Shown here piece after piece: positions 9,712-20,468 of a DNA stretch of 64,000 bases. Each line of letters begins with the position of its first letter. Position 1 is the first letter of the stretch. Source of the DNA: Pleodorina starrii. Taxonomy: Eukaryota; Chlorophyta; Chlorophyceae; Chlamydomonadales; Volvocaceae. A program made the position numbers and the translations under genes. Under the pieces are notes generated by a model, which did no database searches, was not told where the DNA came from, and was given only the letters and a program-made list of their open reading frames with translations. Where the stretch lies: contig BRXU01000010.1 in assembly GCA_030267565.1 (NCBI GenBank), positions 2,414,501-2,478,500 of the forward strand, given 5' to 3'.

Positions 9712-11329
9712 GGAGCCATCTGACGTGAGCAGGCGCAGCCAGCGCTGTGTGTGCTGACCGAAGCCCATGGCCTCGGCCACCCGGTAGAGCCAGGGGCGAT
9801 GAACCCGGTCGTAGGCCTTCTCGATGTCGAGGATGATGAGGCTGCTGGTTGCTGCGAGTGCCGCACCCACTCCGCCAGGGCCAGGTGGTAAAGGGTGTTG
9901 TCCCGGATGTCCCGGCCGCTGACGAAGGCAGTCTGCAGCGGGTCTATCAGGTAGTCCAGTGCCGGCTGTAGGCGATTGCTGACGGCCTTGCAGACAAGCT
10001 TGTAGTCATATTGGAGCAGGGTGATGGGCCGGTTTTTTTTTCTGCGAGGGACGTTACAAGGACTGGGAAAGCGAAGCCCAACGGGCAAGCCGAGCAAGAC
10101 CGGCAAGCCACAACAACCTGGCAAGAAGCCCAAGAAACCACTGCAAGGAGCTACTCGGTAGCTACTCGGGCTGGGCCGGGGCAGGCCTTTGCCTTTGTAG
10201 ATGAGAGTGATGACCCCTTCGCGCCAGCTGAGCGGCAGGGAGTCGGCAGCTGCGGCCCCGGACTCCACGGACCCCTGGGTGAAGGCTGCGTTGGCTGCGG
10301 CGAGCAGCAAAAAAAAAAGCAGCGGGCCCAGCAGCGGCCACAGCACCCGATACACCTCATAAGGCAGGCCGTCCGAGCCAGGGGCGGTGCCATTCAGACA
10401 GGACGATAGAGCAGCCGCAAGTTCGTCCAGCTGCAGCTCGCCGGCGGCTGGGGCTGCATCGGCAGTTTCCCGGAGGGGCTGGGGGAGCCGGCGGCGGAGG
10501 TGCTGCAGGAGCTGGTCTTGGGCTGTCAGGTCCACCTGCTCCACCCGGAACAGACCCGTGGGGCTGTCACTGCTGTACATGGCGTGGGCCGCAGCTGTTA
10601 TAGCGGCGACCGCACCCGGGTCACTGAGTGGAACCGGGAGGGGCTGACCTGGGACTGAGAGGTGGGTGACTGGCTCCCGGGGGCGCACCTCGCGTCCTAG
10701 CTGGTGGAACCAGCCGGTACCCTTGTCGCCATGCTGCGTGTACGCGGCCTCCAGCGCTGCTGTGTGGCGGATGGCTGCCTGTTTGACTGCCGTGGTGAGC
10801 TGGCTGCAGGCCTGTGCTGCCAGGGCGCCGGCGTCGGGCCCGGGCACAGCATGCTGCATGGCTGCCAGGGCTGCACACGCAGCGTGTTTGGCCGCCCTCA
10901 GGCTGGCGGCCTTGTCCTTCAGGTGCTGTCGGTGGAGTTGATCGGCTGCACTGCGCAGGCGACCTTTCAGACATTCCCACACCTCGCGCGGGTCAGCAGC
11001 AGCGTCTTGCAGCTGGACGGCCTGGATTGCCAGCTCCACTGCCGACTGCATGCGGGGCAGCAGGCCGGGGTGGTACAGCAGGTACGTGGGGAACGCCCAG
11101 CTGCTGCGGCCGAGGGTGGGGAGCCCTGGCAGCGCCAGCTCCAAGAGCACCCCATGATGATCCCCCGGGGCGCCTGGCACCACCCGAACAGCTGTCACGT
11201 ACTGCTGCAGAGGTTGGCTAATGAGCCAGCGGTCCAGGCGTGCCACCGGCGGTCTGGCGGGTGATGCCGGGTGAGTGAAGCCCCCCCCCCACGCCGGAGG
11301 ACAGCCAGGGGTCGACCAGATTGGCGGGT
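9712..11329 (-). pseudogene. LINE ORF2 fragment B (duplicate of A)
   Basis: Near-identical copy of 7884-9500 at +1,829 bp, sharing the same frameshift, the same inserted LINE tail (10034-10155) and the same poly(A) interruption (10309-10318). The shared lesions show it was duplicated as DNA, not inserted independently. Confidence 0.88.
10034..10155 (-). mobile_element. LINE tail inserted in ORF2 fragment B
   Basis: Duplicate of the insertion at 8205-8326, with the same T-run, breakpoint and AGCTACTCGG filler. Confidence 0.84.
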
Positions 11330-11459
11330 TCCCCAATTGCCTTCCGGTCCCTCCGACGGTATTCCGAGCCCTTTGAAGGCCTCACGGGCCCTCTGAAGGT
11401 CTACCGGGCCCCCCGAGGGCCTTCCGGGCCCTCCAATCGCCTTCCAGGCCTTCCAAAGG

Positions 11460-11543
11460 ATGTTGTGGCTTGCCGGTCTTGCTCGGCTTGCCCGTTGGGC
11501 TTCGCTTTCCCAGTCCTTGTAACGTCCCTCGCAGAAAAAAAAA
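11460..11543 (+). mobile_element. LINE tail in satellite (copy 2 of shared junction)
   Basis: ATGTTGTGGCTTGCC...GCAG plus A9, flanked by AAAGG on both sides (CCAAAGG before, AAAGGCTTCC after), consistent with an insertion at CCAAAGG|CTTCC with a short target duplication. Confidence 0.86.
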
Positions 11544-11703
11544 GGCTTCCAGCCCACAGAGAGCCTTCCGTGCTCCCCAATTTCCTTCCGGTCCCTCCGA
11601 CTGTATTCCGGGCCCTTTGAAGGCCTCACGGGCCCTCTGAAGTTCTACCGGGCCCCCCGAGGGCCTTCCGGGCCCTCCAATCGCCTTCCAGGCCTTCCAA
11701 AGG

Positions 11704-11787
11704 ATGTTGTGGCTTGCCGGTCTTGCTCGGCTTGCCCGTTGGGCTTCGCTTTCCCAGTCCTTGTAACGTCCCTCGCAGAAAAAAAAA
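11704..11787 (+). mobile_element. LINE tail in satellite (copy 3 of shared junction)
   Basis: Same insertion and junctions as 11460-11543, 244 bp further on; satellite plus tail have been co-amplified. Confidence 0.86.
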
Positions 11788-12042
11788 GGCTTCCAGCCCA
11801 CAGAGAGCCTTCCGGGCTCCCCAATTTCCTTCCGGTCCCTCCGACTGTATTCCGGGCCCTTTGAAGGCCTCACGGGCCCTCTGAAGGTCTACCGGGCCCC
11901 CCGAGGGCCTTCCGGGCCTTCTGAAGGCCTTCTGGGCCCTCCAAAGGTGTTCTGGGGGTCTCAAACGACCTTTAGGGCCCTCCGATTGCCTTCCAGGCCT
12001 TCCAAAGGCTTCCAGCCCACAGAGAGCCTTCCGGGCTCCCCA

Positions 12043-12088
12043 TTTTTTTTCTGCAAGGGACGTTACAAGGACTGGGAAAGCGAAGCCC
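12043..12088 (-). mobile_element. 46 bp LINE tail in satellite
   Basis: T8 plus CTGCAAGGGACGTTACAAGG and ~18 more bases of reverse-complement LINE end. It interrupts CTCCCCAATTGCC of the satellite. Confidence 0.84.
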
Positions 12089-12409
12089 TATTGCCTTCCG
12101 GTCCTCCCGACGGTATTTCGGGCCCTTTGAAGGCCTTCCGGACCCTCCAAAGGCGTTCTGGGGCTCTAAAACGGCCTTCAGGGCCCTCTGATCGCCTTCC
12201 AGGCCTTCCAAAGGCTTCCAGCCCACAGAGAGCCTTCCGGGCTCCCCAATTGCCTTCCGGTCCCTCCGACGGTATTCCGAGCCCTTTGAAGGCCTCACGG
12301 GCCCTCTGAAGGTCTACCGGGCCCCCCGAGGACCTTCCAGGCCCTCCGATCGCCTTCCAGGCCTTCCAAAGGCTTCCAGCCCACAGAGAGCCTTCCGGGC
12401 TCCCCAATT

Positions 12410-12450
12410 TTTTTCTGCAAGGGACGTTACAAGGACTGGGAAAGCAAAGC
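12410..12450 (-). mobile_element. ~41 bp LINE tail in satellite with CCAATT duplication
   Basis: T-run then CTGCAAGGGACGTTACAAGG to AAAGC. CCAATT occurs on both sides (CCCCAATT before, CCAATTGCC after), a clean 6 bp target-site duplication. Confidence 0.85.
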
Positions 12451-12827
12451 CCAATTGCCTTCCGGTCCTCCCGACGGTATTTCGGGCCCTTTGAAGGCCT
12501 TCCGGACCCTCCAAAGGCGTTCTGGGGCTCTAAAACGGCCTTCAGGGCCCTCTGATCGACTTCCAGGCCTTCCAAAGGCTTCCAGCCCACAGAGCCATCC
12601 GGGCTCCCCAATCGCCTTCAGGTACTCCCGACGGTATTCCGGGCCCTTTGAAGGCCTTGTCGGCCCTCCAAAGGCGTTCTGGGGCTCTAAAATGGCCTTC
12701 AGGGCCCTCTGATCGCCTTCCAGGCCTTCCAAAGGCTTCCAGCCCAAAGAGAGCCTTCCGGGCTCCCCAATCGCCTTCCGGTCCCTCCGAAGGTATTCCG
12801 AGCCCTTTGAAGGCCTCACGGGCCCTC

Positions 12828-13238
12828 TTTTGTTTTTTAATTCCGGAGGAACCCCGACTCGGGACATGGGACACACATGTTGTCTGGCGGCTCCACTGAT
12901 GCTGCCACTTCTGCTGAGTAGCTAGCGTGCCAGGCTTCTGGGCGACTCCACGGGGCCAGCTGGACGGTGCTGATGACTGTATGATGAGTCTTGTAAACCT
13001 CCGGACGGGACAGGGACAGGGGTGGGCACCCTCCTTTCTCATCACACCCCGGGTAATGGTCACTGACTGGCTTCGATCCCGGGATCCCGGGGGGAATTGC
13101 AAGGTTTCCCTGTTGCCAGCCAATGAACCATTGCCTGCTTCTGTGGGGTGCAGGCAAGTTCCAAATGTCCTTGGTGGGACTTGAACCTGGGTCACCCGGG
13201 CCGAAAGTAGTGCCTTAACTTTCGGTGTAGAACTTACC
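12828..13238 (-). mobile_element. SINE copy 3, minus strand
   Basis: Complete SINE in reverse, from TTTTGTTTTTTAATTCCGG to GTAGAACTTACC. It interrupts the satellite at GGCCCTCT|GAAGG. It carries its own variants (GGTGGGACTTGAAC in place of GATGGGACTTGAAC), so it is a separate insertion from the four SINE copies in the 30-36 kb repeat. Confidence 0.86.
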
Positions 13239-13317
13239 TGAAGGTCTACCGGGCCCCCCGAGGGCCTTCCAGGCCTTCTGAAGGCCTTGCGGGCCCTCCA
13301 AAGGCATTCTGGGGCTC

Positions 13318-13327
13318 TTTTTTTCTG
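13318..13327 (-). mobile_element. Micro-insertion: poly(T)-CTG with CTCT duplication
   Basis: GGGGCTCTAAAACGG of the satellite reads GGGGCTCT-TTTTTCTG-CTCTAAAACGG here. The inserted bases are the reverse complement of CAG plus an A tail, flanked by a CTCT direct repeat: a LINE insertion reduced to 3 nt plus tail. Confidence 0.7.
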
Positions 13328-14544
13328 CTCTAAAACGGCCTTCAGGGCCCCCTCTGATCGACTTCCAGGCCTTCCAAAGGCTTCCAGCCCACAGAGCCAA
13401 CCGGGCTCCCCAATCGCCTTCAGGTACTCCCGACGGTATTCCGGGCCCTTTGAAGGCCTTGTCGGCCCTCCAAAGGCATTCTGGGGCTCTAAAACGGCCT
13501 TCAGGGCCCTCTGATCGCCTTCCAGGCCTTCCAAAGGCTTCCAGCCCACAGAGGGCCTTCCGGGCTCCCCAATCACCTTCCGGTCCCTCCGAAGGTATTC
13601 CGAGCCCTTTGAAGGCCTCACGGGCCCTCTGAAGGTCTACCGGGCCCCCCGAGGGCCTTCCGGGCCTTCTGAAGGCCTTCCGGGCCCTCCAAAGGTGTTC
13701 TGGGGGTCTCAAACGACCTTTAGGGCCCTCCGATTGCCTTCCAGGCCTTCCAAAGGCTTCCAGCCCACAGAGCCAACCGGGCTCCCCAATCGCCTTCAGG
13801 TACTCCCGACGGTATTTTGGGCCCTTTGAAGGCCTTCCGGGCCCTCCAAAGGCGTTCTGGGGCTCTAAAACGGCCTTCAGGGCCCTCTGATCGCCTTCCA
13901 GGCCTTCCAAAGGCTTCCAGCCCACAGAGAGCCTTCCGGGCTCCCCAATTGCCTTCCAGTCCCTCCGACGGTATTCCGAGCCCTTTGAAGGCCTCACGGG
14001 CCCTCTGAAGGTCTACCGGGCCCCCCGAGGACCTTCCGGGCCCTCCGATCGCCTTCCAGGCCTTCCAAAGGCTTCCAGCCCACAGAGAGCCTTCCGGGCT
14101 CCCCAATTTCCTTCCGGTCCCTCCGACTGTATTCCGGGCCCTTTGAAGGCCTCACGGGCCCTCTGAAGGTCTACCGGGCCCCCCGAGGGTCTTCCGGGCC
14201 CTCTGATCGCCTTCCAGGCCTTCCAAAGGCTTCCAGCCCACAGAGCCATCCGGGCTCCCCAATCGCCTTTCGGTACTCCCGAAGGTATTCCGGGCCCTTT
14301 GAAGGCCTTGTCGGCCCTGCAAAGGCGTTCTGGGGCTCTAAAACGGCCTTCAGGGCCCTCTGATCGCCGTCCAGGCCTTCCAAAGGCTTCCAGCCCACAG
14401 AGAGCCTTCCGGGCTCCCCAACTTCCTTCCGGTCCCTCCGACGGTATTCCGAGCCCTTTGAAGGCCTCACGGGCCCTCTGAAGGTCTACCGGGCCCCCCG
14501 AGGGCCTTCCGGGCCCTCCGATCGCCTTCCAGGCCTTCCAAAGG

Positions 14545-14626
14545 ATGTTGTAGCTTGCCGGTCTTGCTCGGCTTGCCCGTTGGGCTTCGCTTTCCCAGTC
14601 CTTGTAACGTCCCTTGCAGAAAAAAA
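14545..14626 (+). mobile_element. LINE tail in satellite (copy 4 of shared junction)
   Basis: ATGTTGTAGCTTGCC...CTTGCAG plus A7 at the CCAAAGG junction; it carries private substitutions (GTAGCTT, CCCTTGCAG). Confidence 0.86.
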
Positions 14627-15007
14627 AGGCTTCCAGCCCACAGAGAGCCTTCCGGGCTCCCCAATTTCCTTCCGGTCCCTCCGACTGTATTCCGGGCCCT
14701 TTGAAGGCCTCACGGGCCCTCTGAAGGTCTACCGGGCCCCCCGAGGGCCTTCCGGGTCTTCTGAAGGCCTTCCGGGCCCTCCAAAGGTGTTCTGGGGGTC
14801 TCAAACGGCCTTTAGGGCCCTCCGATTGCCTTCCAGGCCTTTCAAAGGCTTCCAGCCCACAGAGAGCCTTCCGGGCTCCCCAATTGCCTTCCGGTCCTCC
14901 CGACGGTATTTCGGGCCCTTTGAAGGCCTTCCGGACCCTCCAAAGGCGTTCTGGGGCTCTAAAACGGCCTTCCGGGCCCTCCGATCGCCTTCCAGGCCTT
15001 CCAAAGG

Positions 15008-15090
15008 ATGTTGTGGCTTGCCGGTCTTGCTCGGCTTGCCCGTTGGGCTTCGCTTTCCCAGTCCTTGTAACGTCCCTCGCAGAAAAAAAA
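15008..15090 (+). mobile_element. LINE tail in satellite (copy 5 of shared junction)
   Basis: ATGTTGTGGCTTGCC...CTCGCAG plus A8, 28 bp upstream of the large DNA transposon. Confidence 0.86.
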
Positions 15091-15118
15091 GGCTTCCAGC
15101 CCACAGAGAGCCTTCCGG

Positions 15119-15146
15119 CCCTACCAAACGAACCCCGGTTTAAGTC
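15119..15146 (+). repeat. Left terminal inverted repeat
   Basis: 28 bp, identical to the reverse complement of 28006-28033; begins CCCTACCAAACG. Preceded by the CGG target duplication. Confidence 0.93.
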
Positions 15147-15560
15147 GGGTATTAGATCAGGTTAGGCACGGTTAGCAAGACTTAGCTGTATGGCGCTTCT
15201 GCAAGCAGCCACCTTTAACTCCGGCCAAGCAGAGTTAAACACGACTTAAACTGTCATTTTTCGAGTTAAGGGCGACTTAAGAGGCATTTAGGCTGATTTA
15301 GCTAGGAGCGTCCAGATAGGGCTGGATTAGGATTAGCCGGAGTTTGGCCGAGTTGGCTGCAATTACCCTAGTTTAGCTATGCTTAGGGTTAGCAGCAGAA
15401 CACGGACTTAAACACTGTATTTATCCTTACTTACAGCTGGAAGAGTTTAACCAACGACTTAGTCGTTCTGAAGGCCGGATGAGTTAAACACAAAACTTAC
15501 CCACTAATGTGGCTGGAAGAATTACGCTGAGGATTTACCCAATCTTATACCCAGTGGGTG
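15147..15560. promoter_or_regulatory. Left subterminal repeat region
   Basis: About 400 bp with scattered, variously oriented copies of GACTTAA/GTTAA(A/G)-type words (for example AAGACTTAGC, AGTTAAACACGACTTAAAC, GAGTTAAGGGCGACTTAAG, AACCAACGACTTAGTCG). CACTA-type elements carry such subterminal motifs as transposase-binding sites; that role here is inferred. No coding capacity seen. Confidence 0.55.
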
Positions 15561-16347
15561 GCATGCTTAACCAATAGAGGAATCAGGTTCACGACCTTTA
15601 CACGACGTCCGGGCTTTGCAAGCACCGTTTTTGAGTAGTCCTACTAAAGGCACTAGACGTGACTCCTCCATCTAAGACGCATCGCAAGTTATTGCCAACA
15701 CGGGGTACAGGGCAGGAAATAGACATGCAACAGCAGGCACCTATGAAGCACTGCCTTGCACGCATCCCTCTGCATCACCAATTCGTCCATGGCACCAGGA
15801 GCGCGCTGTTGTGGCACATAACCCACACGAAATCAAATGGCCTAAGGTCACCACCGACGGTTGCCTACCGACGGGCACCACCGGAGCCAAAAACACGACC
15901 CATTTCATCAAGAGGGCTAGGAGAGCCGCATGCAGCCTAGCGCCACTGTATGGTGGCTGACAGGTATGGTAGCAGGTGACGACACACACTGCCTTGCCCA
16001 CTGCTCAACAATGTGGGGCAAACACTCAACTAGATAGTGCACTCATCTCCCCATGAAGCAACACCCCGACGATACCGACAAACAGATAGCAATCCAAGTC
16101 AGACCATGGTGCTCCCTCTGAGTACCAATACAACATGCCTGCAATATCCTACCCTGCAGTGAGGCTGGCATACATACGTACATGTGCGAAGCACCTTTGA
16201 TCCGCCTACTGATGCTTAGCAAAGCAAGCCCGCATGAGGCTTCATGCCAGCGAAGCATAACAACTGATTACTTCCAACCCTCTGCCACCCCCCTCCCCCC
16301 GCACCCCTGCCGCCGTGTCCCCAACCCCCGCTGCAGGCAACAATCCT
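15561..16347. other. Non-coding, downstream of minus-strand gene
   Basis: No convincing ORF. A TGTAA on the minus strand (TTACA, 15598-15602) could be the polyadenylation signal of the minus-strand gene ending at 16348, which would give a ~740 nt 3' UTR. Confidence 0.35.
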
Positions 16348-18502
16348 TTACTCCGCTGGCTGCCCCCCCGCCATGTCCAGGGCCCCCTTGACAGCTCGCC
16401 GAGCGTTGATGAGTGAGGCCTCTTGCAGCCCCCACTTGAGCTTTGCGAAGTCGATGGCGTTTCTGCCATCCATCACCGCCAGCAGGCCGACCACCGGCCA
16501 CTCAACCTGTGATTGTAAAAAAGCAGTGCAGTGTGATGTTTCAATAGTCACCACTCGTTGACTTACACGCACGTGTATGGTAGGTGTGCACGCACTTGTC
16601 CCCTTACCTCAGTAAACATGACCGGGCACTTCATAGTCCCGTCAAAGTCGGGCACTGGCACGGGCAGGTGGATGACACCCGGCCAGTTCTTGGTGGCCGT
16701 TGTCGACACGACCAGGACCTTCACCTTGCTACCAGGCTCCGCCTCGGCGTCCTGCACGCGAATGAATGCCCGCTTCAGAAGATGATACTGCAGACAGCAC
16801 ACCACATCTACACTTTCGGACCACTTACCAGTGGCCCCAGAAGCAAGCCCACCGCCAAGGGCAGTGGCTTGCCCTTTGCACCGGCCTTGGCGCCGACCAA
16901 GAAGGAGCCCACAATGGGGTCATCGACCGCCTTGCCTTGCAGATATGCAGCGTGGCTCGAGCTGCTGTTGTAGGTGTCCAGCTCGCTGGGGTCGCTGTCC
17001 AGAAGCTGCGTCCAGCTGATCTTCTTGGGGACCGCGGCACCGGGTACCCTGCCCCTGTTCTCTGCATCACGGCCAACCCAGCCAACCGATACAAGCGAGC
17101 CCCAAACGGATGGATCAGACAGACAGAGCTGGGTGTATGTGTTGGGGGGGCAACTCATGCTGCTGCACAGAACAGGGGTTCCGTCCACCCGCCCCTAAGC
17201 CCCAACCCCGACAACCCCACACACCATCCAGCTTGATGGTGTGTGAGGTTTAACCTGACGCACGGACATGATCCGATCCGATCCACCCCACCCAGCCCCC
17301 AGCCAAGATGAAAATGCAACTCTCTCACCCTTGTTGCCCTCCCCAGCGTCAGCACGGTTCTGCCGGTTCCGCCACTTGTTGTACAGGACCTTGTTCATCG
17401 CCTCGAAGATATGCTGCTGGGTCGCGTCCACTGGCAGGCCAAGCTGGTCAGCCGCCTTGCCCCCCATCTGGCTCTTGATGGACGTGAACCGAGTTATCTT
17501 GTCCTGCAATGCGCAAGCAGACACCAATTGGGTTAGGGAGGCGGTCCAGCATGCGTGGGCGAAGTCGCTTTCTTTGCATGGCCGTACCGGGTGCATGTCG
17601 AGGTCCCGGAAGGTGGGGGCGTTGTCAATGTCGGCTCCGAAAGCATCCCAGACCAGGCCGACAACCCAGTCCTTGCTGCGCAGCCGCTGCTGCCCCGACT
17701 TGGGCACAACGACTGGGTTGAGAACATTGAAGCCACGCGAGTGGAGCTCGCCCTTCTTCTTCTTTGCGGCAGGTACCGCCTCACTGGGTGCGAGGCTCCC
17801 GATGCCCTCCACCACCGTGGTCACCTCGAGGGCCTTGAGGCCACCAGCCTTCAGGGCGTCGATCACCTCGGGGTTCAGCCTGAGGTACGTCTCCCGCTTG
17901 GGGTCAGTCAGCTCATCCGCATAAAAGCCCTCGTCCGTGAGAATCTGTGCCACTTGGAAGGCACGGTAAAAGCTCTCCTTGCTGCACAGGTTCGGCTTGC
18001 ACTTGTCCGGCCAGTTGGACATGCGGGCTTTCACGCTCTGACCAGCCGTGGAGGCCACGTCCAAGCCCAGGGCGCATGCCCATTCCAAATGGCAGGCCTC
18101 AAACTCGAACTCCTTAGTGCCAGCCTCAGCCGGCAACACCTGTTTTGCGTTGAAGTTTGAGTGCAATGCCGCAACCTCCATTTGCTTGACAAAGCTCAGC
18201 CTTCCCACCTCCGCAGCGGTCGGTGGTCCATCGTCAACCATATCCGCATCCTCCAGGGACATCTTCATTGCCGCCGCCTGGCCCTCCTGTAGCCGAGTCG
18301 ACTTTCGCAATGGCTGGTCAACGGGCTTCACCGGCTTGCTGCCCAGCGGCCCTTTTTTCTGAGCCGGCTTTGCAGGTACCACAGGCTTAACACCTTCTTG
18401 TAACAGGCCAAGTGCACGCAGCTTGGCGTTGTTGGCATCAATTCAGAGCCTACGCTGCTCGTCTAGTGAAGGAGACTCGGCGCCGGACGAATCGGTATCC
18501 AT
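16348..18502 (-). pseudogene. Five-exon gene of unknown function with early nonsense codon
   Basis: Exons by eye: 18502-17588, 17503-17329, 17061-16829, 16787-16608, 16506-16348. All introns are GT-AG, and the joined frame is 554 codons ending in TAA. Codon 20 (18445-18443) is TGA in ...DEQRRL*IDANNAKLRALGL..., where an arginine codon (CGA) would fit, so this copy looks disabled unless translation starts downstream. A TATA-like TATAAT (minus strand, about 18551-18546) lies ~45 bp upstream of the ATG. The N-terminus is basic with RKSTRL; the pattern NxxxLxxLGL followed by a basic R-S-x-R patch recalls several algal and fungal chromatin-associated proteins, a weak resemblance only. The rest (WNWP-poor, mixed alpha/beta) is not recognised. 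Intron 3 is only 41 nt, which is unusually short. As cargo of the transposon it could be an accessory DNA-binding protein of the TNPA type; that is speculation. Confidence 0.6.
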
Positions 18503-18829
18503 AACAGTATCAGCGATTAAAATATTAATGTAGTTATGCGACAATATTATACTTCATCGGCTATGCACGCCGAAATGGCACCGTCGCGGGCAGTACGATA
18601 TTTGGGCGAATAGACCGGCAATCCTCGCTATCCAGCCAGCAGGAGCTGAGTTCCAGCAGGGGCCCACCATAACACATATCTATAATAATAATAATAATAG
18701 GGGATGATTGACCAGTTAATGCCGAGGTATCACCCTCGCTTGCAGCACGTCTGCCGGTGCACGTTGATACATACACGCCCCAGCCAGCGAGTGGAGCGAG
18801 CGAGGGAGCGAGCGATCACTACTCGCTCG
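18503..18829. other. Promoter-side spacer with TAA microsatellite
   Basis: AT-rich upstream region of the minus-strand gene. It includes an (ATA)n run at 18682-18700 and a GAGC-rich stretch at 18789-18825. The end of the transposase gene should lie here or in the next segment but I cannot find it. Confidence 0.45.
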
Positions 18830-19165
18830 GGAACTTACCTGCGCCCCACAGAAGGAGGTAATGGTTCATTGGCCGGCAACAGGGAAACCTTGCAATTCCC
18901 CCCGGGATCCCGGGATCGAAACCGGTCAGTGACCATTACCCGGGGTGTGATGAGAAAGGAGGGTGCCCACCCCTGTCCTTGTCCTGTCCGGAGGTTTACA
19001 AGACTCATCATACAGTCATCAGCACCGTCCAGCTGGCCCGTGGAGTCGCCCAGAAGCCTGGCACGCTAGCTACTCAGCAGAAGTGGCAGCATCAGTGGAG
19101 CCGCCAGACAACATGTGTGTCCCATGTCCCGAGTCCGGGTTCCTCCGGAATTCCAAAAAAAAAAC
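18830..19165 (+). mobile_element. SINE copy 4, 5'-truncated, inside the DNA transposon
   Basis: Begins at GGAACTTACCTGCGCCCCAC, so it lacks the first ~80 bp with the B box, and ends CCTCCGGAATTCC(A)10. It has private variants (GAAGGAGGTAATGG, CTTGTCCTGTCC). It lies between the transposase remnant and the minus-strand gene, so it may have removed or displaced the 3' part of the transposase gene. Confidence 0.85.
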
Positions 19166-19460
19166 CAACTAGTTCAGGTAACCAGAGCCACAACAACAGC
19201 GATCGAGGCTTGAACTCAAACACAAACATCATGACTGGGAGCTCCACATACATGCCGATGTGCCAGTCATCATTGTATCACACACTGATCTGCCTGGAAA
19301 GAACACAGACACCACAAAGCTGAAGCAGGTCCATCTGTCACCTGCGATACACTCGCAAAGTGCTGATGCATATGGGCATGTTCGTTCGTGTACGAATCCC
19401 CCCCAGCCCACCCGCCCCCAACGCACCCCACCCCCGCTGCCACTACTGCCACCCCCATAC
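19166..19460 (-). other. Degenerate continuation of the transposase gene
   Basis: On the minus strand a GTATGG donor at 19460 and possible AG acceptors (TATCGCAG, CTTTCCAG) are present. Every continuation I tried meets stops within ~25 codons. No catalytic motif is visible before the SINE. Confidence 0.35.
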
Positions 19461-20468
19461 CGAGCCCTCGATCTTCAAGGAATGTAAGCATTTGACGGTA
19501 TTCGGAGGGCCGTTCACCAGGCAGCACAGAGATGTTGTGTTTATAAGCAATGCGCAGGGCGTCCTCTGTGGCGGCTTGGGTTAATTTGTGCTTGACACGG
19601 TACAACATAACATCAACAATGTCTGCTGACAGCTCGTCGTATGCCTGAGAAGGCCGGCTCCAGTCTACCCCCGGAATCCTCCAGGGCTCGAAGGACCGTT
19701 TCATGCGGCCACCATCATCCACACCAGGTGTGTAAACTTCGTGCACTTGGCGGGGGGGAGAAGGGGGTGAGGGTTCGAGAGGCGAATCGTGTCGATGCTC
19801 TGCTGCGGGCAATGGTGATTGTGACGCCGAGGCAGTAGCCACCATGGGTACTGGTAACCCGCCGGGACTAGAACCTTCACCATCTTGTACAACACCATCA
19901 GCTGCCAGGCCGGGACCGCCTTGTTGAGCACCAAGTACGAAATGATGCACAGGCCTGGCTGCCTCGGGGCCGAGAGGTTGCTGCACCTCCTGTCCTGAAT
20001 GGATGCCACTGGTAGGTCCAGGAGCACCAGTTGGCACGGCCAATAAAGTGTCCTGATCTCCTGCAACGCCGCACACGATCCAAGCACCCCATTGTTCCTT
20101 TGACATATGTTAATGTAAATGATCACTACACAAAACAAATCCCGACACCACTCCATCTATTCACGCGCTAGCTGTAGATGACGCTGGCACTCCAGCGACA
20201 CCATTTCTACTGTGTAGGTGTCGGGAAGCCTTGGGAGGCGCGCATCATAGCTTCCATTGTCCTTGACATGACGCTGGGCAGTCCGCTCGCTCACTAGCTT
20301 AATTCGGGAAGCATCACGCGTGGCATCCGTAACACAGCGCTTGCAGAGGCAGTACCATTGCCCCACGCCGATTATCGTCACGACTAAAATGCCGGCCAAA
20401 AGGAATGACAGCCATGGGATGTGCGCCGAGTCGCTCGGCGATGAGCGATCGGGTGGACGCCTAGACAT
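19461..20468 (-). pseudogene. CMC-type transposase, N-terminal part only
   Basis: Two exons by eye: 20468-20165 and 20060-19461, joined by a 104 bp GT-AG intron in phase 1 (about 301 codons). The first exon has a cysteine cluster, WYCLCKRC, followed by VSERTAQRHVKDNG. The 'CxCxxC...vS.rT..RH' leader is typical of large CMC/Plavaka/KDZ-like transposases. The second exon ends with a segment (DELSADIVDVMLYRVKHKLT... to YRQMLTFLEDRGLG) that resembles the LKHKLSQ...LP.s.Y..a..L region at the start of Transposase_21-type proteins. After a possible 5' splice site at 19460 I find only short, stop-containing frames before the SINE at 19165. The catalytic domain is missing, so the gene is probably truncated. 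An odd hydrophobic stretch (IPWLSFLLAGILVV) lies near the N-terminus. Confidence 0.6.

Larger units (their letters stand above)
7790..11543. repeat. Tandem duplication, 1,829 bp unit
   Basis: ORF2 fragments A and B with their flanking satellite piece are offset by exactly 1,829 bp. The repeated unit runs from one LINE tail (ending 7883) to the next (9630-9711) and the next (11460-11543), so the exchange points lie in LINE-tail homology. Confidence 0.85.
11330..15118. repeat. Satellite array, block 2, with interspersed LINE tails and one SINE
   Basis: Satellite monomers of the same family, interrupted by LINE tails at 11460-11543, 11704-11787, 12043-12088, 12410-12450, 14545-14626 and 15008-15090, a minus-strand SINE at 12828-13238 and a micro-scar at 13318-13327. 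The array is broken at 15118 by a large DNA transposon and resumes at 28034. Confidence 0.92.
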
